A DNA stretch of 64,000 bases. Origin: Himantopus leucocephalus (taxonomy: Eukaryota > Chordata > Aves > Charadriiformes > Recurvirostridae). A program made the translations under genes and the position numbers. Numbering within the stretch: position 1 is the stretch's first letter; every line of letters begins with the position of its first letter. This document shows positions 35,083 through 47,000 of the stretch, one piece after another. The stretch spans positions 20,587,437-20,651,436 of the forward strand of contig RSEF01000004.1 of the NCBI GenBank assembly GCA_003993805.1. The letters are read 5' to 3'. A model generated the notes under the pieces. The model did not search any database and was not told the DNA's origin. It was given only the letters and a program-made list of their open reading frames with translations.

Positions 35083-38000
35083 GTGAGTATCACAGCGTGA
35101 AGCGCTGAAACCTGATCGTTCCTCTGGAGCTGGGTCCAGGACAGCGCAGCCGGGCTATCACGACGCGGTTGTGTTTGTGGGTGGTCGTTGCTTTAATCGA
35201 CAATCCAACGGGGAAAAAAATGTATTACGCCGTTCGCTTTCAGTGCTTAGTAAGAAATGCTCTGCTGTTAGGTGCTGAGCTTGGCACAGGGCAGCCACAC
35301 TGGCGAGTCTCTGAAGTTAGTACCACTTCTTACTTGTACAGCGCGCAAATTATTTTAGATAGTGTCGTAGAGAAGCCTATAGTGTCTGTTTTGAAGGCGC
35401 TAGTTTATTTCTCGAGCTTAGAGGACACCAGTGACCCTACAGGTGTCTGCAGCGCAGGTCGATGCTTTGCAGATTGAAAGCCAGACCTTGCNTTTTTTTT
35501 TTTTTTTTTTTTTTTTCCTAAATTGTCCTAATCCTTCCTGAATAGTGGCTGATCTCAGCCTCTCCTAGGATTCCCAAATTCCTTAATGAAAGGTTAGACA
35601 GAATGATTGTCGTTGCCCATTCTGGCCCTAATCACTATGAATCCGTCATTAGGGAAGTGTGAAGCTAACCGTGAGGCTGGATGGCTTGGCTTTTAGTTCT
35701 GTGTGTTTCCTCTAGGTCAACCACTTCTAATAAGCATTTTAGTACAAAGCATACGTGTACGTAGCTAATTCCTTGAAATACGCTTTGGTGGAGCTGCACT
35801 AGGAATCCTTTGGCTTAAGTCTTGCTTGTCTGATTTTTCGAGCAAACTGAGCGATTTTAAACCCGGAGGCGAGCCAGCGTTTTACTGATGCCCCCCCACC
35901 CCCGGGCTGGTTTGGGTTCCCACTGCAGGACGTGTCTGGCTGTGGAGCCCGCGGCTGGGCGGTCCGCGGGAGGCAGCCGACAGCGGCCGTGGAGCGGGCT
36001 GGCTCGGAAGCGCAGGTATGCGCCTGCAGGAGCACCACAGGTGCTTCAGGAACCCAACCATCGCGTGAGGCTGGGCTCAAAAACCAAAGTAAATAAATAA
36101 AAAGCATCCCGAACAAGGTATTGCACAAGACAATAAAAACTGTGCTGTACGGCACTGAAAGCGCAGTGGCTTGTTGTACTACACAGCCAGCTTTGACTCT
36201 CCTGAGATCATGATAGAGCTGGTGTTTGCAAAGGGAGCTTAAATGTTTTACTGGAAATGTGTAGCCAATAAAACAGAGCTTTTGTTCTGTCTCTGGAGAA
36301 AGCGATTTAGACTTCAGTGGCCGGCATGTCAAGATTCAGATTAACTTGCTTTTTTTATTTGGTATGAGCTGGCACGCTCCAAAACCAACACTGGATGAAT
36401 AAAGACAGAATTGTACTGGCTTTACGTAGCTGCAAAACTGGTGCCAGCTGCGTTTCTTGTGACCCCAGCTGGCCCAAGGCGGGCAGGGCAGCCCGTTCCC
36501 CCGGAGGTCAGCGGAGGAGAATGGGATGGAACCTTGTTTAGATGCGCTGGGTAACAGGGATGTCACAAACCTGATAGACTGCACTCCAGAAATAAGGTAA
36601 TTATTTAGGATGAGCTCTGAAAGCAGACCCTAATTTTTCAGATTTTTATTTTTCTAGAGCTAAAAAGATTTTTTAAATCTTGAAAGGAACAGATATATCA
36701 CCCAAGAGTGTATTTCGTGAGACATGAAGTCCCATCTTTCTTAATTTAATTCGTTTAGTTTTCTCAAAGACAAACTGTGATTTTCATAGGACTGTTTCCT
36801 ATAGTTGTCCTATAGGACTAAAGTGGATATTATGATCTATTTGGTGGCAAAGAGTGTTTATAAATCAGTGCAGCAGTCATGTGTGTTAAACACGGTGAGG
36901 GCAAAATGCTTCAGTGAGAGGAGCTCCTCATCTAACCAGTACAGAGGGAGCATCTTCTCTGTCTTTGTTTCCCTCAGGGCAAAGTGCGGAGCCATACGTT
37001 CTTTAGGCAGAAGAGAAAAAGTGTGGGAGAGGGGTGGTCACTGCGGCGCAGAGCAGAAGAGTGATTGGAGATGATTTGCTTTTTATTTACAGTAGAGTTG
37101 ATCACAGGGCTGGGGAAGGAAATCTCCTATTTGGCTGGAATCTGCCTATGGTGGCATCACCCAGAGAGGTCTGAGGAGCCTCGGGGATTAATCCTCTCTG
37201 CCATTTGGGCAGGGGACCTTTGGACATGAGCCACCCTGTTGGCAGCGCAGCGAGAGAAAAACCTGCCCTGCCTCTGCCAGCGATCTGCGAGCTCCTGATT
37301 AAACACGGAGCAGCAGCCTCCGGGGTTATCGGTCGGCTCTTCAGTCATCCGCCTGTACTGCTCTGCTACTGTGCAGGGCCGCAGGAGCCCCATCACCTTG
37401 GTTATTTATTAGGCTTCGGGGCTTTGGCCGCAGTTTCCCACCGTCCTCCTCCCTTCCTGCTGACTTCAACACAAAATCAATAGAGCTTTCGAGCCAACCT
37501 TATTTTCTGTTGCAACACTACGATATTATGTATGTATTGCACATCGTAAAACACCCGCTCAGCCTTACAGCAATGAAATAGTTTGTTCTGGGCAAAGTCC
37601 GTGCTTGCAGGAAACGTCGGTAATTTAAAGCTGCTGGGAAGGAACAAAGAGAAAACAACCTTCCCTTTTGGTGACGCCTTCCTCATCCCCCTACTGCAGT
37701 TCCTTTTACCTGTCATCGGTTTTACCTGTTACTGGGTAGTGGTTTGTCATTACACACACACCCCTAAGATAAAACTGTTACATTAATTGCTTTTACTATG
37801 GAAAATTTTACAGGTCAAGATATTAGCAACAACTTTCCCATTCCTCTCCCATTACACAAATCGCTGGTGGGAAAATGCTCTCCTTCAGTCTGAAAGATTT
37901 TCTGTAGGTGTTTGTGTCTTGTTTGCATGAAGTTAGATTGATCCAATGGTACAGAGACTAAAATGTCTCTTTTTAGTAGTTCCAGCACTTAACTTGATTT

Positions 38001-41000
38001 TCTCTGGAAAGGAAACGGGATGTGCATTTGTAACATTTTTCCTGCATTGCTCCTTGAAGCTTAAATGGAAATTCCAGGAATTACCAGGTTTTTGAAACAT
38101 AGCCAAAATAAACAAGGTATTTCGGGGCTCCTTTCTTAGTAACAAATATCAAGCCACAGCCGGCAGCAGAAAAACGGTGTTCTGCAAAGTCACGAAGCAG
38201 CTGGTTTGGGCCCGTGCTTTGGCAGCAGTGCTGGCACGGGTCAGTAGAGGGCTGTATCCTCTTGTCACTGTGATTTTTTTTTTTCCCTTTTTTCCATATT
38301 CATTTACAAGAGAAAACCGGAGGCTGGAGGTAGTATTAAAAACAAAACAAAACACCAATAATAGAATTAAACCACCATTGCTACCATTTGGATACTAGTC
38401 CAATATAGCAGTTAAGCTAAAATATCAAGTGTTTTCTGAAAGGCTTTCTCCAAGGCATTTACTAAGACCCAGTGAAGGGGAACTCTTACTGGTTAAAGCC
38501 TCCAAGACCCATGAAGAACAGCACCCTGGCAGAACGGTTGTACAACAGGAGCAAGCAGGTATCTCCGTTTGTCTGCACAACGGAAATAACGGGCAATCCT
38601 GCCAATAATTGAAAAAAAATTGTTGTGGATCTGCGTTTCCTTTCAACTTGTTTCCAGGATATTCTGTAGCTTCAAAGCCTAACTTTTGTTATCTCAGAAG
38701 TATTTTGAGATAGGATCTTACTAGCTGTTGGTGCAATACCTATTATAAACTCGTGGGCTAAATGCCTGACAATGGAGTTTGGGTTTATCTTTTCTTAAGA
38801 AAACATATAAAATCTTGCTTAGATTCCCCATCTTAATTCTCTGAAATACAGCGGCTTATTTGATCTTCAGAGTCATTTCTGGTTTACGGTACCTTTTGAG
38901 TCATCTCCTCTGTTACCCATAGAGAAAGCCAGGCCCTCTGTCCTAGCTTGGAACAGCCTGTGGGACCTGCACATGAAAACAAATTAACTTCCAATAACGT
39001 CCATCCAAAGCAGATGCCGTGAACTTCCCTTTGCAGTTGTTCCTTGTGAAGTAAGTGGCTCCCGATGCCTCCGTGAAGTCAATGTTCTCATTGCGTAGAC
39101 TAAATGCCTCCATTTATTGTCTGAGAAGGTTGTCCAAGTGGCTTCACGTCTTTGATGCCGTGAGAGGTGCGGGTGCAGTGAGGGCAGTGGCAGGAAGGGC
39201 CAAGCACGCAGCCCTTCACCAGCGGGAGCCGTCATACAGGGAGAGGCTGGGAGAGCCAGGGTGGCTCCGTCTGGAGAAGGCTTGAGGGGTTCTCATCCGT
39301 GTGTACAAATTCCTGGTGGGGCCAGGGAGCGTAAATATGATGGAGCCAGACTCCTCTCAGTGGTGCCCAGAGAAAGAAATAGAGGCGACGGGCACAAACA
39401 ACAAATTACATAAGAAAAAACTTCTTCACCGTGAGGGTGGTTGGACAGTGTGGCAGGTTACCCAGAGAGGTTGTGCAGTCTCCATCCTAGGAGGTACTCA
39501 AAACCAGACTGGACACAGCCCTGGGAAGCTGTCTCTGGCTGGGTTGGACCGCCCAATCTCCAAAGAGACAGTTTTGTCCTTCCAGAAAGGTTCCCAAGCA
39601 GCCATAAAAATCCCTGCGGGCTGTGCTTACCTCCACAGAGCGCAGGCTGCCGGAGAGCTGCATTCAGGTCTGGGGTTTTCCAAGAGCCCCCAGAACGTGG
39701 AGCCACCAAAGCCCAAGACCTTGCCATGCCGGCATTTAGTACTGTTTCTTTAGCTTCCCAGGTAATCAATGTGATGAGCACTGGTTTTATTTCAGGTCAC
39801 TACATACTGTGACCCACTTGTTCATCCATAAACTTGGTGATGAACATATACAGGGAGCCCAGATTCTGCTTCTCTGGAAAACCAGCAGAAAGTTTGTCCT
39901 GGGACCACAGTGTGGCTCTCATGAGCTTCTGCACTTAGCAAAGCTAAGAAGAGGCTTTGCAAAATTTTAACTGCCAGAACCATAAAAAGAAGCCAACCTG
40001 CTGGCTAACCATTTCCCCTAAAAGAGAAAGGCGGCATGCTCTGTTTCATCTGCTGGAGACAAAGAACAAAAGAAATATTTGCAGCTAATGGAGTCAATCA
40101 ATCTGGCTTCTAATTACAAGCATGTAATATATTACAGAACGGGCACAGCTTTCATCAGTCACCTATCAGTGTAACCTTTCTTATCAGTCGTGCCATTGCG
40201 GTTGAAGTTGTGTTAGTTGTTACAACCCAAAAACTGAAGAGAAAAAAAAGGTAATGGTGGAAGCCTTATGGTCACCTGCAGGTATGAGTGTGATGAGTCC
40301 TTGGGGGCATTGCAGAGTGCACTGGTGAGGGTCAACTCCTCTCCATGCTGGCACCGCTGTGAAACATCTCAGAAGGATCAGTGAAGGTCAAGGAGACAAA
40401 CCACAAACTGCCCGAGCAAGGAGATGGGTGTGAATAGCTAAGAGGAAAATGCTCAAGACAGACTGAGTTTAAATTCTGATCTCCTCGAAGGCTCTTGTGG
40501 TTTGGGGCATTGCTCAGGCTCAGGCCAAGACTCGGAGCTTGGAACCCAGCTGGATGTAAGCATTCCATCCATTGCGTTTTGGGACGGCCCCTCCTAGCGA
40601 AGCACAGAGGGTGCGGTGGAGACCTTTTCCTCCAGGAGCTCAGTGCACTGACTCACACCCGGGAAGAGCTGGGTTTGGTTCCTTTTATCACCTGAGAGGA
40701 CTGAAACCCATTTTCTTGCTTCCTTGCAGATCCCTGAGCCTCAGGCTGCCGCCGTGCAATACGCCGTTTGCGCTCAGGGCTCTGTCGGACAGCAGAGCCG
40801 AACGCTGGCCCTACCCAGACTGGGGCACACGTAGAAGCAGGACAGCGGGTGCTTGAAAGCACATAAGTTGTTTTGTGAGCAAAACAACTTACAAAGTAGG
40901 ATTTTTGTCTTAACACCTGTCCCCTGTGTTCCTATACTCCCTCTGACTCCATGTAGGTAACGTTCTCCTCTTTTCCCCCTTCCCTATGATTCCACCTCTG

Positions 41001-44000
41001 TTCCCACCGCGAGCTCAAGAGTCCTTTTGGGGCTCTCCCTGGGCAGAGGCAGTCAGGAGATGGCAGTCCAAAGACTGTGCGTGGCTGCTGAACCTCAGGT
41101 TTCTGACTCTCCTGAGGGACCTGCAGGAACTGACGGGGGTTTCTGTCCTCTGATCAGCTGCTGATGTTAAAAAACTTGTGGGAAACTTCTTGACTTTTCC
41201 AAGTTTTCAGCTGAGTTTGGCTGAAATTGGTCGTCAGTGTAGGCAAGCAGGGAAGTTATCTGCAGAGAGGAGACAGGGAAGGAGGTGGGATGTGGACAGA
41301 AAGGAAACCTATATGATTGCATACCTTGCTTCCTTTGAAAAGCAGACAAAAAATGAGCCAACTTCAGATTTTGGAGGTGATCTCATCAGCAACTGATCAA
41401 AGGTCTTCAGAATATGTTTTGGACACAAACTTCACTAAGTCTCTTTCAGGATCAGCCATTGGTTTCTTTTAAAATGCTTTTTGCAATTTACTGTCCTGTC
41501 TACTTAACCTCCTAGTCCAGCTGGCTTTCTAACTAAGGATTTAGACAGGGTCTTTACAGGAAAAAAATATATCTTAAACCTTACAAAATCAGTGGAAACT
41601 TTTCCTTTTATTTCAGTGGGGTCTAGACTGTGCCATTTGCATGTGGAAATCCTGGGTCAGCAAGTCTGCAATAAGCTACGCCACCTTTTTTATAGGTGTG
41701 TTTATTACTATCTCACTTATGTATTCATCCTAAATACTGCAGAGTAGATATTTTAGAAGTTGTTTAGAAGATATTTTAACATGGGACATCGATTTTCTTG
41801 TAGCAGTCACTGCTTTCAGTAAAAATCTACTGCTGCTTTCTATGCAGTTTGCCAGCTGGGTTGGTGGAGCCACAAAAGGATCACCTGCATCGAAGTGCAT
41901 TACCGTCTGCATCCCCCTGCCGAGTGAAAATGTTAATGAAAAAAAAACCTGAAATACAAATCTTACCTGTACCTAAATTGAAGAGATCTGTAAGTATCAT
42001 TATTTGCTGTGAATACGGTCTGTTTCACGGCCGGAGAAGAGCCTGCAGGCGGTGGGCTGCCCTCTCCCCAGTCTTCTCCCAAGCCGTGGCCGTGAGCGTC
42101 TTCGCGTCAGTAGAGCAAAGATGCAAAAGACAGAGGAAAACCCACCTGTGGTTTACAATTTCTTCCATCTCAAGGAGGGGGAGATGTTGAAAGAAGCGTA
42201 CACTGGAAGGCATCGCTGAGCCTAACCCACCGTGCGAGGGCTCCATCCTCTGGGACAGGGGGGAGCACCGCCTCTAGCTCCCGGCTTTGCAGTTCAGGCC
42301 CGTCACGCTTTGAAGTCATGTGCCAAAAATAAATCTCAGAAAAAAAGTATGTCCTAAAACAAATCGTTTAGTCTAGAGCTGATGTTTGGTTTAGACAGTT
42401 CCGTGGCCCTCTCAGAGAGGGAGCGGGCGCCGAGCGCTCCTGGCTGCGAGCCATGACGGCTGCCTGGTGCCGGGTGGCCCTCGGGGAGCTCGGGCGACCC
42501 CGGAACCCCCCAGCCGCCAGCTGGGCCAAACACCGAAACCCGAAATCTCACACGCTTGCCCAGAGAGGATTTTTCTCCTTCCCGTTTTTTCCACTTGAAC
42601 GCTTTGCTTTAACGCTTGTTTCCTCCTCCCGGGCCCCTTTCTGGGGGTGTCTCTGCTGGGGTGGCCGGTGCTTCTTGCCGCTTGTCAGCAGCTCTTGGGG
42701 GTGGAAGGCAGGAAGGAGAGAGCCTGGCAAGTCTGTGGCCTGTTGGGGCCGTTGGCAAAGCTCCCAGTGACATTACTGGGGTCACTGAACTTTGTCAAAA
42801 CTTACGTCCTAATTATGCTGACATCTTAATTACGCCATAAAAGCTGAGCTTTTACAGTTGTGTGAGCTTAGAAGCCGCTATTCAGAGCGTTCCTGCCTTC
42901 GGCTCGTGGTCCTTTAAACAAGGTTTTCAGGACCAGCTGCAGTCACTGCTATGCTTTCCCTGTTGGAGGTAGCGAGGGCTCCTCACAGGGGCCTGGGCAG
43001 ATTTGATGGAGATAAAGTCAGAGCTGAAACTAGGCACGCTCGTACCTGGGATGACGAAGCTCCTCAGGGATGCGCTACTGATTTCTGCGAGTAGCTGTGA
43101 TGTGGTGCCCCATAGTTTGTGCATACGCACAAACAAAGCCCAGAAGGGCAAATGTTTTGACTTAGACTCATTTCTTCCTCGAAGGGCCAAGTGTCGGTAT
43201 GTTCTGCTCTTGAGGATGTGTTCAGACTTCCAGTCACCTGATGCTCCTCAGTTGGTCAACTGCATTACATGTATTGTATGGAAAATCGCGGTCCCCAGGC
43301 TGGATGGAGATTGCCCAACGCACTGCAGGGGAAGGAAACCACTGATTCAGTCCCCTGCTTGGAAACTCCACTGTCACTGAATAAAGACCACCACTGAATC
43401 AACAGGCCTGAGTAGCATCTTGCTTCAGCTCCATGTGAAACCAAACCAGACCAAAAGTACATGTCGTCTGGCAAGTTCTGGCCTTTCTTATTAGACAGTG
43501 CTGTCATGACAATTGGCCTCACTGTGCCAGAACTACAGAGAAACACTGTTTGCTTCGCTGGCACCGGGGACTCTTGCGCACATCTGGCTAGCTGAGGGAA
43601 GGTGTTCGCTGGCAGCCCACAGGGCAATCTGACGCACTTTTTTTTTCCCCCCCACGTCCAGTGAACAGCGAGTTGTAGGCTGGAGTTTCCAGGTTGTGTT
43701 AGAGCCAAACAAGCTCCAAGATTCATAGTGAAACTTAGCTGGAAGTGGCAACCTCAGTGTGTCTTCTGCATCTAGTCACAAGGATCACCTCAGATTCTCC
43801 TGGAAGCTCCTAAGCCCTGCAGGCAGGAGGTGGGAAGGTTTCCAGCCTCTACGCCTCCTCCGGCCCGAGCCTGTCCTCTTTGTAAAGCGGCAAAGGACCA
43901 CAAGCTCCATTCTCATACCTTAATTTTTTTTTTCAGCTAGCTTAAAAACTTGGGATGCTGTAGCCCACACCATTGCCTACTCCGGAGCAAGTCACCTGCC

Positions 44001-47000
44001 CAAGCGCCTTCCATTGCTGGTCATGGACGTGAGCTGGTTTTGGATAAGGAAATGCAGCATCTGTTGTCTTTAACTGGTGATTCAGAGTAGTGTTTGTTCA
44101 CGGATTTTTTTTTGTCCCATGACATTCAGTTCCGGGTTTCATTTTAGCGCGCTCCTTTTGATTGCTTTTTCCATTTTTGTAAGTGCTTCTCCTTTCCACT
44201 TTGTTGTTCAGTGGAGACACGGTTCCAATCCATACACAGCGCTTGGTGGGTTCAGTGCCGGCCCCTGTAATGCTTTGCCCTAACAAACAGCTTGCTTGTG
44301 TCCTTGTGAGCTTTCCTCCAAAGGCAGAGATCCAGGGCTGCGTACTGGAATAAGGCACAAATGCAGTTTTGAAGGACATGAACGTACAGGTCTTTCATCA
44401 GCAAGACGCCCGGAGTGATCTGGCTTGACATTAAAAAGCAATATTTAGCATACACATTTTTTTATCTTGAAAAAAGATGTTTAAATATTTACTCAAATAA
44501 GATAAAGCTCCAGATAATGATAGGGTCTATCCCTGTGGAAGGCAGTGACAGGGTTTCCAGGATTTCACTTTGTTTATCTGAAAGTCATGCCCTACTTTCT
44601 GAACTTCTCAGAGCCTCCACCAGTAGCCATGGGGGGAAAAAAAAATGAAAAGCAAAATTATATACCATAAGTTTTTAAATAATAAAAATATTCTAAGGTT
44701 AAAAAAATCAGATCTGTGCCAGAAATTCCTTCATGCTGTAACTATTTTACATGTAATTCTGCTTCTGATTTTGTGGGAGCCCATTAATGCTGCTTACCCT
44801 GTCATTCTCACATCTGTAATCATCATGGGCTACAGTGCTTTTAATTTCAGAAACTTTTAGAAAGCTCTTGCAAACAAACATAGCAGAAGTTGCACTACTT
44901 GTTAATACTTTGTACTACATGTCACAGCCCCTACAATATCTGGTCTCTTTCTCCAAAATGAAATGTGCTTTCTCCCAGCTATAAAACCTCAGCTTTTTAT
45001 GTAAAGGAANNNNNNNNNNNNNNNNNNNNNNNNNNNNNNNNNNNNNNNNNNNNNNNNNNNNNNNNNNNNNNNNNNNNNNNNNNNNNNNNNNNNNNNNNNN
45101 NNNNNNNNNTATAGGTATATACATTATATAGGTATAATTGGCATGCTGTTTTTAAAACATACCGTTCTAACTCTGCCGGGGTGTCCCTCTGCGCTCTGAC
45201 ACTGTCCCAGCCACCTCACCCGGCTCCTCTCGGTTGTGCTGTCCCGGAGGAGCTGCAGACCATGCCGGGATGCACAGGGACCGTTGGCCTCCTCCAAGTG
45301 GCTTCCCTGCCGAGCCAAGCAGGGCTGGGGTCTTCCCGTGTTGACTCGGAAGGACTGACCACTGTCACCATCCACTTTTTTTGCTAACCTGAGGAATTCC
45401 TCAGCCGCGGTGAACAAGCTCTCTGTCTGTGCCCGCTGTTTGCTCTCTCGGTTATTTTCAAGCGAGTGGAAGCATCGCCTGAGCAAGGAGTCAGAAATAA
45501 TGCCGTGGCAGCGAAATGTCCGCAATCACGTTCAGAGTGATTTTTTTTCTTGTTATCGCTCTCTGCGCGGCACGGTGAGGAGTTCAAGTTTAGGCTCCGT
45601 GTTCGTTTTGGTGAGATTACCAAATGTGTTGCGGACGTTTTGCCACCGGGCAGCAGCCTGGGCAGCGTGCACCTTTCCCGGTTTGTTAGTCCCCGCCAAA
45701 GCCGGGCCGGCGCTGACGAGCCGCTGTGCCCCAGCACCGAGCCACCGCGACGCCCTGCAGGGCTGCTCCCCGGCCCCAGAAACGCCTTCGCACCCGCGCA
45801 CAGCTGCAACATCTGCACCCATGCTGTCGCTCTGTTATACTCATGTTACAAACTGTAACGTATGGAAAAGCGTACGAGACTGTGGCTAAGCCTAATGCTC
45901 AAAATCCCCAGAACCGTAGGAAGATTTGTATCCCGAGGAGGTTCCAATCTTTGTCTTTGGTCCAACTTTGTCTCGGTGAAAATGCCAGAGCTGAACATCC
46001 CTGACGCTTGGGCAGCATTTGAAGCTGAGCGGTTTGGCTGCTGCCCGTTGCATAAAGCTTGGTTATATTTTCAGAGTGTTGTTAAGTTGTTCCCTACACC
46101 TACATGGAACAGGTTTCACAACAAAACCACATCTCTCTGACGGCTTACAGATAGACTTCTTATTATAGCTAGAGACGTTACTGTCGAAATAAGTTGTCTG
46201 CTTAGATGTGGCATGAGAAAATGAGAGGTTTGTTTAGGTTAGGACAAAAGGGTTGGCTTAGTAAGCTTTGTGTGTGTAGCAATATTGATCTTTAGCAAAT
46301 TGCTTCATCTGCTCTTCGTTACCTGCTCTGCACGCTGCTATTTCAGCAGCAAAACCAAACGCTGATCTCCCTGTGCTACTGAGCTACAAAAATCTGCGGA
46401 TGCCGTGTTGGCAGGGGTGGTCACCAGTGGAGCGGGCTGGTTTTGAAGCCCCTGCCCCCAGGTGGTCATTCAAACCCCAGTGGGGTTTGACTGCCGACCG
46501 CTCGTTGTCCTGTATTTAGCACAGGTGCGAGTGAAGGAAAACGTGTGCCATAGGTCGACGCTGAGTTATTGGTTATCAGCCACATGGATTCAGAATCAGC
46601 CAAAAGCCTGGGTTAAAAACTAAGTGGTGTCGACTCAGAAAGGGTTTAACTCTGTGTTTATACTAATTTTGTTGGCGATTTCATAGGCAGCAGCTGCTCT
46701 TGTGCCATGTAATCACTGCACAGGAATAATCCTTTCTAAATGATGGGCTCCCATCCCGAGACCCAGCCTGCGCGTAGTGACACGGGGCCCTTTGGGGGTG
46801 TTTCAGGACAATTCCTGCAGAGCAGCTGATAAGNGGGACAATTCCTGCAGAGCAGCTGATAGGGGCAGGGCCTCTCAATCAGAATAGTGGCTCTGGAGAA
46901 GAGGAGCCCAAAATGGTCTTGCTTCTCCTGTTATGTTCCTTTCTTGCCTCAAATTCTCTAGTGGGACTCTACGGCATATCACGCTCATGTTTGCAGGGAT

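Noticed and set aside
35799..36332. 177-codon minus-strand ORF in the RNF128 intron
   Set aside because: No recognisable domain or splice context; one hydrophobic stretch is not enough to call a gene.
45410..45889. 159-codon + strand ORF with overlapping frames on both strands
   Set aside because: A locally GC-rich segment gives several overlapping long frames with no homology I can recognise.
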